Assembly: GCA_019918135.1 (NCBI GenBank)
Contig: WBZZ01002841.1
Coordinates: forward strand, 1 to 64,000
DNA: 64,000 nt
Origin: Paulinella micropora
Taxonomy: Eukaryota; Cercozoa; Imbricatea; Euglyphida; Paulinellidae
Direction: 5' to 3'
Shown: piece after piece, positions 38,201 to 48,863 of the stretch
Layout: each line of letters opens with the position of its first letter
Position numbering within the stretch: position 1 is the stretch's first letter
The notes under the pieces: generated by a model
Database searches by the model: none
Told to the model about the DNA's origin: nothing
The model's input: only the letters and a program-made list of their open reading frames with translations
Position numbers and translations under genes: made by a program

Positions 38201-40055
38201 CACGCCAGCAGATCATCAACTCACAACGACAGGACAGCTTCACGGCCCCTCTCTGGACCGAAGACGTCATCTCTGTCTCCGCCGGCTCAGCCGAACTGAT
38301 CCTTCGACAAGGTATCGCAGTCACCGTTGACCCCGATCAATCTTCAGTCAAGGTTTATGTCCCAGAAGAGCTACGCCGTCCCCTCATCAATTATGCCCAC
38401 CTCATGCAAAACCACGCCAAGGCGCCGACACTCGTCCCCTTTATCAAGGAGCGCTACATTTGGTTCCGCACAGACGGTACGGATATCATGCATCATGACG
38501 TCCTCGCCGCCCTCCGTGACTGCCATTTTTGCCAACTAGTCCACGCCCGCCTAAGCCTTAACCACGGCCGATATTAATCGCTCACATGGACGCATCAAGG
38601 ACAGGGCATCGGCCTCGACCACGTTCACATTGGCATCCCCGGCGTCACCTCTCAGTACATACTGACCATCGTCGATCTTTTCTTGGGATTTTCCAATTTA
38701 TCCCATGCGTCTCCACATCCGCGGAAGAAACAGTGGAACTCATCCTCAATCGATGGGCCTACATCTTTGGTTTTCCGAAGTCCATCTTCTCCGATTATCA
38801 TAGTTCTTTCGTTGGCACGTTAGCCAAACGATTTTGCAGCGTAGCCGGCCTCGAATGGCTCACCACCGCGCCCTACTCGCATCATCAACTCGGCTACGTT
38901 GAATGCCGCCACAAAGCTATCCGCACGGCTATCCAGTCTCTCCCTAAGGCAGAAAAGACCAACTGGCCCAGCATCATCCCTTCTCTCTCCTTCGCTCAGA
39001 ACACATACGTATCTACAGCAACAGGCACAACTGCCTTTGAAGGAATGCTCGCCCGCAAGCCCCGCTGCACGTTGGACTTCTTCGACTCGCCGGAGATTGT
39101 TAATGCCCGCGCTTCCGCTTCCAGCGCCGCCCTCGACGCATCACCGACACTGTCCATACAGTCGTCCGAACAGATCGCACTGTTGAACAGCGCCCGCACC
39201 GCTATCACAACTTATGTCAGCGCATACACCACCGTTACCCGCGTCCGGTCCGTCGCTCAAAAGAACAAAGGCCGCCGCAAGGCTGTCAAGGAATGGAAAG
39301 TAAACGACACAGTCTCCGTCTACCGCCCCAAGCCTTCCAAGCAAGGCATTCCAGCCTCCACCGTTCTTCAGTTCGACGGCCCCTACACCATCGTTGAGCA
39401 GGTCAGCTCCAACTGCTTCAAGCTGCGTCATCTCAAGACCAACAAGGTACTGAAACGCATCGACCGCTCACACCTCGCTCCATATACTGCATCCACTGAC
39501 GGCCTCGCCCCGCTCAACACGGTCGCAGTAGACGATCACGACGACGACTCAGTCAACTACACCATCGGCGAAGTCGTAGCATTCATCGACCGCGATCAGG
39601 TTAAACTTGGCATCGTTTTAGACGAGGACCCAGAGAACGAGGAAAACGACCTCGTAGTTCACCAGCTCGGTACGACCTCAAGAACCCTCTCTTCCGTCCC
39701 ATCTACGAAGACACAAAGGACCAAACAACTAGTATCCAACGCTGGGGTAATCCCTTGGCCCACTGGAAGCCCCTTCTCTTCGACACAACAAACGATCAAG
39801 TCGTTCATCGGCACATCGAGTGGCGCTCTCACAAGACCAACAAAGACAAAGGCCGACTTTCCGCCAGCGTTCTTAAACGTCTCAAAGGCCCTCTCATCAC
39901 CGGCGAATCCTTCCCACTTCATATCTTCCAGAAAGGTAAACAAGCTACATGGAAGGAATAGCCACCTCAACACTCTCAAGTGGGTTTTACCCATCGTACC
40001 GGCTTCACCCGCCACAGCCCAGCGCTTTTCCCACTTGGCCCGCCATCGTCCCTAG
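37978..40055 (+). pseudogene. Gypsy-A integrase and C-terminal region, frame-broken
   Basis: Frame 37,978-38,577 holds a His2-Cys2 zinc domain (YAHLMQNHAKAPTLVPFI..., DCHFCQLV). The core's first Asp lies in another frame (LDHVHIGIPGVTSQYILTIV, about 38,613-38,672). From 38,680 on, frame 38,586-40,055 carries IFSDYHSSFVGT (second Asp) and LGYVECRHKAI (Glu), giving a DDE triad. A C-terminal SH3-like part (WKVNDTVSVYRPKPS, FDGPYTIVEQVSSNCFKLRH) follows, plus a ~190-residue disordered tail. One frameshift near 38,690 occurs in both copies. Integrases insert the cDNA into the host chromosome. Confidence 0.75.
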
Positions 40056-40075
40056 ACAAGCTACGCCACGACCAG

Positions 40076-40499
40076 AGTATCTCTGTAAGTCCTTGGTCGC
40101 CTTTTATGCCTGCAGGTCCCTCATCGAATCTGAACACCTCAGTGGTTATATTGGCATGGCATAATTGGTGCATTAAATTTGGTTCATCTCGGCTGTGCGA
40201 TACATGGCCACCTAGCTTCCTACGGCTCGACGTCAGCTTCCCGATATCAACGCATCGCTACTGCGCCTCAATTGTCTCAGTTCCGCTTCCGCACCCCGAT
40301 ATCCGGCCCCGGTTGATCTCCGTCTACACTGCGCTACACATCGACGCACTTCTTTTTCATCCTCCTCCTGGGTTTAAAGAGACTCATCTTTCTCTTTTCT
40401 CCTACTTTTTTTTCTGAGACAAGTCACTGATCAATCGTTAGTCACTCACTCTGTACGCAACTCTACTCAAACGTTAGGTCTGGGGGGGGGGGGAGCTAT
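40076..40499. other. 3' flank of gypsy-A, with G-run before copia-A
   Basis: No gene. Probably the gypsy-A 3' untranslated region or LTR (unmatched elsewhere in the window). It ends in a G-run (about 40,482-40,493) and the target duplication GCTAT (40,495-40,499). Confidence 0.5.
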
Positions 40500-40720
40500 T
40501 ATTGGAGCTAATAGTTAATATTAATAATAGTTAGTTACCCGGCCGGCCGTATCGGAGTAACGGTGTCGTTAGAGCCATTACTTAGATCCGGCCAGTCATG
40601 TTACTTTGCGCTCTGCGCTTCGCGCCTTTTCTGTTTTCTATTAAAGTTCTGTTACCTGCAAACTGCGTTTGGTGAGAGTTCCAGATTAATATATTTAATA
40701 CAAAATATATTATTCTAACA
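40500..40720 (+). repeat. Copia-A 5' LTR
   Basis: 221 bp starting TATTGGAGCTAATAGTTAAT (first T-G changed to T-A) and ending TTATTCTAACA. Aligns along its length with 55,114-55,335, sharing CCCGGCCGGCCGTATCGGAG and TTGCGCTCTGCGCTTCGCGC. Followed by the primer-binding-site-like GGTTATCGAGCCTTG (40,721-40,735). Confidence 0.9.
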
Positions 40721-41031
40721 GGTTATCGAGCCTTGTAGTGCGAACTCCGTGTAAAGAACTTTAATGACCTATACACAGATTTGGTGGGCGTGCATCAGGC
40801 AGCTACCAAAAGAGTGTTGCAGGTGGATTTGCGCCAGGCAGTCCCCCACAACAGTGGGCGTGCAATAGGCAGCCACTGTGATCTGTTCTGTGGTTTGACT
40901 AGGTACGAAATAGGTACTAGTATACCACAACCTCGCATTTATCCTTTTACCTCTCTTTCTATCCTAGCCGATAGAATTCATTTGATAGTCGAGTTTTCTC
41001 CTATCTTCCTCCCTTTGACAGTCAATATGGC

Positions 41032-42617
41032 ATACAATTCCACATTTGACTTAGCGAAACTAAAACTGGACACTCCAAAGTTCTATGATGATAAACCAGA
41101 CTGGGATTTGTTTTACCATACTTTGATTTTGATCATTGGTGTAACAAATCCACAAGTCTTGACTATCATCCCAGGCATGTTGGATCATCCGTTTACCAAG
41201 AACCTAAAATTACCCAACGTCCTAGTCCCTCCTGACTCTCCTATTGAGGATACCTTACACTCCCCAAGGGGTGAAGCGGGAGATCAAAACAAAGTTAAGG
41301 AGAAAACAAAGGAGGGTGGGTCAAGTAAGGTTGAGCTTACTGCAGAACGAAGGAAAGCTGCTAAACCGGAAATCATAATACCTACTGAGCTGAAAAGCGA
41401 AGTACCATTTGTGACTCCCGGAAGCAAGTCTAATCTTCCGTACGCTTCTCTACCTCAAGGATCTGCAAGGTATTAGGAGGCAATCGAAAAGCAAAGGTAT
41501 GATTCCCTAAACAGAATCCTCTTTGCCTACCTGCTCCAATCTTGCTCTCATGATCGCAAAGTTATGATGATCATGAAGCAAGGTGGAACAGATGGGTTTG
41601 CTTGTCTCGCAGCTTTGCAGAAGCATTATGGGGGCCTCAAACTTATCAAGTTTCAAGAGGACCAACAAACCATCTAAAGGTTAAGGAAGTAAGTACATGA
41701 CTTGCTACATACCTCACGATAATTGATAAGCAAGAGAAGAGGATGAAAGCACCCATCCCTGTCCCCATGAAAGCTGATATGATCATAAACAAATTTAAAC
41801 ATTTAACCCCTTTTAAGACCTACTGGGAGAACCATTGGCAAGCTTTGCTTCCTCATCAACGACCCCCTTGAGACGAATTCCTCCAGATTATGGAGCAAAT
41901 CGCCCAAGGGAGTGTGTCGATGACTAGGATGCAAAAGTTGTATGGTACTGGATCCGGAAACTCACGGTCTGACCCTATCACTGTTAATCTAGTAGGAGGA
42001 CAGAAGAACAAAGGCAGAATTAAGTGTTATAATTGTGAAGGTGATCATGTTATGAGGGTATGTTTCGTCCGTTGCCTCCTCAAAGACTGCCGATGAGATG
42101 GGCATGATCCTAACAACTGCCCTATAAGGAGGAAGGCAGGAGCTATTGCTACTCCCTCTCATCTGATAGAAGGTAGTCAGAAGAGCAAAAGTAGTGAGAG
42201 TAGTAAGCAGAAGGGGAAGGAAGGAAGGGCAAGGACAAGATGAAGAAGAAAAAGAAGAAGGGAGAGAAGGAGAGACGGAAGCTCAAAGCTACAGACTTCA
42301 TCAAGAAGAAGAAGACCATCAGTCTGAATGCTGGTGGGTCTGACTCTTCCTCTTCGTCTTCCTCATCTGAGGAGGACGTAGAAGACGAACCAGACCTCAC
42401 CGGATTGCAGTCTGACGATCACTCTTCATCCGATGAAAACACAGGGAGTGAGGGAGAGGAAGTAGATAGGGTAGGGCATATCAATCATATGTCTGCTGTC
42501 AATGTTGTAGAAAGGGAAGAGGAGAGAGGAGAGGACGTTCACGACAACACCACACCACTACCTCTTTTTGCCACACCACACACACCAGCCATTCATATGA
42601 TGGAGAGACGACAATGA
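41032..42617 (+). pseudogene. Copia-A gag region, frame-broken
   Basis: Starts in an ATG context at about 41,027 (MAYNSTFDLAKLKLD, then PKFYDDKPDWDLFYHTLILI, a typical copia gag opening). It breaks at 41,476 and continues through 41,741-42,096, which carries KAPIPVPMKADMIINKFKHL and a nucleocapsid-like CYNCEGDHVMRVCF knuckle. The following frame 42,240-42,617 is Lys-rich, then acidic. The region 41,535-42,370 is the source-like match of the antisense fragment at 28,117-28,942. Capsid and RNA-binding function is inferred from position and knuckle. Confidence 0.7.
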
Positions 42618-42870
42618 TGGGGAGACAGAACATGACAACCTCACCACAACTACCCCACCATCACCTCTTTTTGACCCACCACTTACGCCACCCAGCGCAT
42701 ATACGACAGGGAGAGTGGGTACAGACAGAAGCCGTGCTAGGTACAACCACAATGTGACGAGGAGAGAGGGGTAGGCTACACCAACACATGTCACTCTCCA
42801 TCCCACTCGTAATGTTTCTCAAACACGTATCCCCCCACTTAGTGGGAACAATTTTGTAAACTCTCTTGAC

Positions 42871-43935
42871 ATGGCAGGTGACCCCACCCCTCTGGGTGTA
42901 ATCTACCCCTTAGAGGATGGTTGGGGGCTTCGCCGTGCCAAGACAGGTTACAGAAAAGTCCTCATTAAAAACACCAACCCATTGAATATTAGAGAGGTAG
43001 GTGGCCCACCACTCAACCTCCATGCCAAACCTATCAAGCCTACCAGCTGTCACGTACCCAATGGCAAGCAGTGTGAGGCTATTGCAAATTCAGGTTTCAG
43101 GTGTTCATGGAAGTTAGGTGCGGCCCGGTTGGGCGTGGAGGGGGGGGGGGGGGGGGGCGTGTGCAGAGAGATTAGGAAAGGGTTATGAGTTTTGCTCATG
43201 GCACATTGGTGAGGAGAAGAAGAAGGAAGCTATCTTAGCAGGGTACAGACAGAAACTAAGAGAGGGATTTGTTCCCCCCCTGACTCTTTTATGCTTGTAC
43301 CTATGTCCCTTCTGTCTACACAGTGGGTGAGAGCGCCAGACCAGAAAGACAGATCTTCTATCCACAAAGGAAGCTCTTCTATCCCACGAACTTCCCTCAT
43401 CTCCCCTTCTTCAACGTCCACACAATAAGTGGGGGAGGTCATGGGGGAGTCTCGAGAAGGGAAAGGTAAGTCCGTTGTTGCACCACCCCTTGCCGAGGTA
43501 GAGGCGGGATATCAAGGGGGAGAATACGATGAGCAGGGAGATATAGCTTGGTACTATGGCGACAAGAAAAAGACTAAAGTCGTTGTAGGGGGGAACGGAG
43601 AAATTCCCCCCCGTGACGAACTAAAGAGGTTTTTCGCCGCGTTAGCAAGGGGAGCAAGTGGCTTGACAGTTAAGGACACCCTTATAACTAGGTCGGACGG
43701 AGAAGTCGATGACTTCTACAATGACCTCTTCTTTACTGTCCGTGATTGCGTCATATCTATGGCGATTAAGCATAACAATCACTTTGCTAAAGGCATGGTA
43801 GCTTCTTTCCCCTTTCTGACTGAGGGTGCGACAGAGTACGAGGAAGCAGAAAAGAAAAGGATTGGACAGGGGGAACTGTCCCCTATAAGCCCTATCTCTT
43901 CTCCTGCTGCCCCTGTAGGTCCTACCGTACCTTAG
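42871..43935 (+). pseudogene. Copia-A Cys/His-cluster and gag-like domain
   Basis: Frame 42,871-43,188 ends in KPTSCHVPNGKQCEAIANSG. After a long G-run (43,140-43,157) the next frame gives RLGKGYEFCSWHIGEEKKK. Together this is a C-x7-C ... C-x2-H arrangement suggestive of a small zinc-binding domain, also present in family B. Frame 43,429-43,935 then carries the helical block LARGASGLTVKDTLITR, DDFYNDLFFTVRDCVI and KHNNHFAKGMVASFPFL, shared with family B. The G-run is the likely site of the frame break. Confidence 0.55.
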
Positions 43936-43977
43936 ACGTCAGAAAGTATCATTCCTCAATCCCAGAGCACTTCCCAA

Positions 43978-44364
43978 TTGGGTACGGGAACAAAGACCGA
44001 CCCGTCAGACACCTGCACTATCATGATGGTTGAAAGCCCTGAAGCCAACAGTGAGGGGACCTTTGAACCGGACCACATGATGTGGGTGGACAACAGTGGG
44101 GCTAGCGAGTCACAGTCTCCTCACAAAGGCACATTCGTTAAAATGAGGTTGGAACCTCAGAAATTCAGAATCGCGAAAGGTAGCCTTAGGACTGAATACA
44201 AAGGAAAAGTCCAAATGCACCTTTCGGGAGCCTATGGGGAGGAAGTGTGTGTGTATTCACATACTACTTATAATCCTCATCTCAAATATGGGTTAGTGCC
44301 ACCTCGGCGTGGGTCAAGAAAAAGCTTGCAGTTGTTCACCAGAACAACCAAGTTATTGTCTTGA
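43978..44364 (+). pseudogene. Copia-A aspartic protease region
   Basis: Contains MMWVDNSGASESQSPHKGTF, equivalent to the copia protease active site (usually W-x-x-DSGAS), with DNSGAS here, followed by GSLRTEYKGKVQMHLSGAYG. Retroviral-type proteases act as dimers to process Gag-Pol. The Asp of the catalytic triplet is present but Asn replaces the usual position between Asp and Ser. The frame ends before the integrase. Confidence 0.65.
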
Positions 44365-44630
44365 ACGAGCCTATCCATATACGGGAGGAGCAGATCGTTG
44401 CGAGGGGGCGGTCCCCACAAAACAATCTCTCAGTTTTTGATCCCCCTGGTATGGCTCCACTCAACCCGAATGAGTGGGACGATCCCATTGCCCTAAACAA
44501 ACAGAACGTGAAGGTCGAGAACGGTGATTCGTCACCCTCGACCGTCACATTCTGACTCCCACCTAGTCGCCCATCTCAGAAAGCATCCCTACCCATATAT
44601 CATGATGTCTATTCTAATAAGTCAACGTGT

Positions 44631-45767
44631 ATGTATGGGTGGCGATGTGATGAGATGAATTCTTATGTTCCCTTTTCACATGAGACTGAAAATGAGAGGG
44701 GCGAATATATAGGGAGAGGTATAGGGTTAGCGTGTTGCTCTGTCATGCCGGATGATGAAAAGTGTGATATGTCTATGCATGGGCATGAGCATGATGCTAA
44801 ATGTCGTATGGATAGGGCATTACATCCAGTAGTTAAGCCCCATAATGCTGAGTGCATTCACGCCACTGTTTTCCACCGAATGTGCAAACATAGAGGTGTG
44901 AAAGCAATGGAGAGAATGTCTCAGTATATGGGGGTTAAGATAGTGGGTGTGAACTGGCGGGAACGCATTATGAAGTGCGAATATTGTCTTCGCAACAAAA
45001 TAAAAAGTTCCCCACATTTCAAATCCAACCACCATATAGTAGAAAGCCGCCCTGGAGTACACCTATTAATGGATACCCAAGGGTGGTGGAATACTTTATC
45101 GTGGGATAGGAAAAAATACAAGTTCACCATTAAATGCCTTGCGTCGAACTTCGAGCTAGACTATTATCTTAGACACAAGAATGAGTTCTTCCCTTGTTTC
45201 CTAAAGGCCATTGTATATTTTGAAAGGCACACCGGAAACAAAGTGAAGTTCTTAACTTGTGACCAAGAATATGGTCTTTACAAGGAATTCAGGAATTGGC
45301 TTGATGTAAACCAACCAATTTTCCTAGAGGCTCCAACCGGGGAGAAGCAAGCAGTCGCCAAAGTAGAGCGTTCGCACCAAACCAATGGTGGACCGGCGCG
45401 CGCTTTACTTAGTGACTCTGAGCTTCCCCCATCTTTTTGGACCGAAATGGAAAAGAATAGTACTTACATCAACAACCTACTACCTATCTCACAAGGCCCT
45501 TTCCGCGGTAAGTCACCTTACGAGGTGATTCACAACAGAAAGCCTTACCTACATCACATGCGGCCCATCGGATGTGCTGCTGTAATGAGAGTCAAGGCGA
45601 AGAGAGGGAAAGGTGAGAGGGGAAGGAGGGTTGTATTCCTAGGATACGAGAGGGACACCGGTTACTATAGGGTTTATGACCCTGTAGCACGGGTGATCCA
45701 TGGGAACGTAAGAGACGTAGTTTTTGACGTTTGGAAGCTAGGCAAGAGAGAAGCTTCCAAAAGTTGA
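44631..45767 (+). CDS. Copia-A integrase, 378 aa
   Basis: An open frame with the HHCC zinc domain (HATVFHRMCKHRGVKAMERM...CEYCLRNK), first catalytic Asp (HLLMDTQGWW), second Asp (FLTCDQEYGL) and Glu (AVAKVERSHQTNGG), then the copia-typical LPPSFWTEMEKNSTYINNLL, SPYEVIHNRKPYLHHMRPIG and a C-terminal GERGRRVVFLGYERDTGYYR. It would insert element cDNA in the genome. Best-preserved pol segment of this element. The upstream frame is separated by a break, so the mature protein could only arise if the polyprotein were intact. Confidence 0.85.
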   Translation: MYGWRCDEMNSYVPFSHETENERGEYIGRGIGLACCSVMPDDEKCDMSMHGHEHDAKCRMDRALHPVVKPHNAECIHATVFHRMCKHRGVKAMERMSQYMGVKIVGVNWRERIMKCEYCLRNKIKSSPHFKSNHHIVESRPGVHLLMDTQGWWNTLSWDRKKYKFTIKCLASNFELDYYLRHKNEFFPCFLKAIVYFERHTGNKVKFLTCDQEYGLYKEFRNWLDVNQPIFLEAPTGEKQAVAKVERSHQTNGGPARALLSDSELPPSFWTEMEKNSTYINNLLPISQGPFRGKSPYEVIHNRKPYLHHMRPIGCAAVMRVKAKRGKGERGRRVVFLGYERDTGYYRVYDPVARVIHGNVRDVVFDVWKLGKREASKS

Positions 45768-45916
45768 GAGAGCACCGGGGGGGTTTAGCCCATGTTCTCG
45801 GTGAGTTGGGATAATAACAAAACCCTCACCAAAACTACTGTCTCTCATACTCCTACTCGTACGTCGGAAAAAGCCACTCCTGATATGGGGACGACCAACT
45901 CCATAATCCCGCTACA

Positions 45917-46516
45917 ATGGAGGGCCGACCCTCCCCCATTGAAGTGGTGATCCCTAAAGTTAAAGCCCCGACTGGTACCGATTTATTACCGCACCACTCT
46001 TCTTCTCCTGCCCAGGGAAATGAGCAGTCAGGCAGGAAAGCGGATGAGGGTGTGAGTGAGGACGAGGGGGAGAAATCTCCCCGACCACTTACAGTCCCAA
46101 CTACGCTTTTATGCCGGATCTCATGCCCCTCAGTCATGTCACTGAGACAAGAGACAGGGATCGGGACGAGGAGAAGGAGAAGGAGCGGCAAAGATGTTAT
46201 GAAGAGGGGGAGAAAGCCTAAGGAGAGGGTTGTGCTGTCGGGGAAACACGTCAAGATTCCCGCGCGTGTGTGGGGAGAGGATTGGGCTAAACAAACTTAC
46301 GGAGAGCAGTGGGAAACAGCTATCCGTAAGGGTGTTACGCTCGGGCCCTCCGCCCCCGTTGTACGAAGGTCAAGGCGTTTTCCCGCCCACCATGTTGCTT
46401 TTGACGATGGGGTAACCGATAAAATCATAGACTCAGAAATCATTAAGTACGAGTACGCTGAGGAGGGGCGAACGGTACCTAATAATTCTAAGTCCGAATC
46501 GGCGGATCCTAACTAA
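45917..46516 (+). pseudogene. Copia-A integrase-to-RT linker
   Basis: A 199-codon frame, acidic and Ser/Pro-rich at first and basic in the middle (RTRRRRRSGKDVMKRGRKPK), then IPARVWGEDWAKQTYGEQWE and an end resembling the start of the RT spacer. Its position between integrase and RT in copia elements often carries such low-conservation sequence. No domain is named. Confidence 0.5.
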
Positions 46517-46530
46517 CACTGTTTCAGAGT

Positions 46531-47976
46531 TTGAATTCGTCAAGGGGGAGAGAGAACGGATTACCATCGAAAAAAGCCAACATGGGAAGGAGTGGAGATC
46601 ACATGAGCAAGGCCTTATCTCAGTTGAGAACATCATACCTGGGTAGAACTAGAGGGAGTCATATCTCTTTATGCGCGCGAGAGCAAAGGATAGGTTATTG
46701 TCTAGTTAGCGAACAGACCCCCGAGTTTCCTGCTTCTCAGAAGCCTAAAGATAGGAGGCAGGCTAGGGAGAAGGAGGTGAAGCAGCAAGAGGAGCTGAAA
46801 GCCTTTTAATGGTGCAAAGAAAGGGAGGCACGGAGGTCTGGGTCACCGATCATTCCTCTTAAGTGGATAGACTCGGTGAAACAACAAGGAACCTCCGAGG
46901 AATTCCACAAAGCAAGGATCACCTTAAGGGGTGACTTGCTCAAAGCCGGGTTGCAATATGACCCCAAAAAGACATACTCACCTACCGCCCACCATAGGAC
47001 CATCCTTCTTATTATTGCCTACGCAGCCTGTTTTGGGATTGACCTTTGGCTTATAGATTTCACCACCGCATACTTGCACGCCAAGATGCCTTATGACATC
47101 TACGTTAAGCCCCCTTCCGGTTTTGAAAGGCCAGGGTTTATTTGGCTCCTGAAGAAAGCCCTGTACGGACACCCTGAGTCCGGACGGTTGTGGTACGACC
47201 TCTTATCGCATGAGTTGATAAAGAAGCAACGGTTTGTGATTTCACTTTAGACCGTGCTTCTTTTGTCAAACTTCAGGGTAGTCTCAGTCCAACCAACTCT
47301 TATCTTTTCATGTGGACGATGGGATACACGCAGCGTCCCAGAGTGCACATGAGGGATTAGTGGCGAGCCTAGAGAAGCATGGGTTTAGATGCAAGAACCT
47401 CGGGAAAGCAACCGAGTTTAAGAACATCCAGATCGTTCAGACCGATAAAGGGATCTTGTTGCATCAGCGAAAGTACGAACTCCTCATTTTGGGGGAACTT
47501 GGATACTTGGAGGAGATACCTGCTAAGACCCCTTTTACTTCTGAAAACCCTGCCCCTCTAAAGAAAGGGCACCGGCTCCTTGCATATGACTTGAGATGTC
47601 TCATAGGCATGCTTATCCTTCTGGCCGTTCACACCCGTCCCCTGGTAATCTGCCCGTTGGGTATAGCTGCGAAATCACAAGTCCCTAATCCCCGTGTTTC
47701 GTATGCTATGCTACACCGGATGTTCCTTTGGATCCTTGTCCCACGCGCTCTTTTCTTTCGTAGAGGGGACCACCGGCTTTTGCAATACCTCAACCGCCTT
47801 TTCCAACTTCCTAAGTCTCCAAAGTCATGGGGACCATCTAGGGAGTCATCCGCGGCTACGAAGGCTATTGGTAAAATCCCCACAGAAAAGTATGGTGTCA
47901 ATCTATTGGGCGGGTCGCAACTAGACGAGTTCACCGTCCCGGTAATAGCCAACATTGACAAAATCGTAGCAGACAA
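46531..47976 (+). pseudogene. Copia-A reverse transcriptase, truncated before RNase H
   Basis: Frames 46,531-46,809, 46,876-47,250 and 47,312-47,976 give the RVT_2 order: HKARITLRGDLLKAGLQYDP, LWLIDFTTAYLHAKMPYDIY (catalytic Asp), KKALYGHPESGRLWYDLL, then FHVDDGIHAASQSAHEGL (HVDD) and KGILLHQRKYELLILGELGY. The last frame reads straight into gypsy-B sequence, forming a hybrid 315-codon ORF. RNase H is missing, having been replaced by the nested insertion. Confidence 0.8.
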
Positions 47977-48863
47977 CCCGTGGATTCTCATTTCTGAGAG
48001 ACTTTTCCGCGACTTTCTAGACAAACAGGTAGCAAGCCCTCCGATCTACCTACACAGCCATCATTTTGGCTTTCCGCTATTAACCCTTGCCTTAACATCT
48101 ACTTACGACGGGAGATCCTTTCGGAACTCAACTTCAGCAACTGCGGCCTCATCATCCCGTACTCTGTGGATCGCGCTTTCTTCAACGCATCGGGAGCCAT
48201 CAACGGTGTGGCGAGCTTCAAAGACAAAGAGTGCGTTTGGCGGCGACTCGCTGAACTAGTCATCAAGGGGAAATCCTGTTAGGTATTCAATTATAAGACA
48301 CCGTACCATCACTCGACAGTAACCACTTCGCCTATAATGTCCCTGACGGCATTTTTGCATGGCAAGCGCTTCACCCCAACAAGACACATCAAGTGTGGTG
48401 CAAGTGTGGCTACGGCGATTGCCTTCACATCGACACTACTGGCGCTACTGGGACATGCAAGCCTAAACCGAAACCAGCTCGACCAGCTTTCAACAGTAGT
48501 CTTGGTGGCCACCCCCGCTACAAGAAGAACCGCAAACACGTGCAACGCGCTAAGCGGACGCGATATCCGCCGGTCGGCGATGGCAAGTATCAACCCGACC
48601 GGGTATATCGGACCAGCCAACAGGGCCGCACTGCCCATTATGGTCGGACAGCCCCTCGGTCCGTCCAAAACCCGAATTACAAGCCACCTCCGCGCCCACA
48701 GCATCGTTTTGCGTCTCCAACGCAGCGCCGCCACTTCTACATGTACGCTCGGTCTGGCACCGGACACCAGCAGCGATTGAATACCAAACAGGGTCGGGCG
48801 TGACCATCAAGTCTGGAGCCCTCTCCAGACACCGCTCTATTCTTATCGCCGGATCCTTCCACC

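Larger units (their letters stand above)
31027..40075 (+). mobile_element. Ty3/gypsy element A
   Basis: A plus-strand element with an unusually long region before the reverse transcriptase. It has a gag-like chain (31,027-33,951), a 557-codon ORF with duplicated modules (33,852-35,525), RT and RNase H (36,107 to about 37,740), and integrase plus C-terminal region (about 37,980-40,055). The segment 35,266-40,075 is repeated almost exactly at 48,026-52,832. I do not find matching LTRs: the 5' end near 31 kb and 3' end near 40.1-40.49 kb are not clear. Confidence 0.85.
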
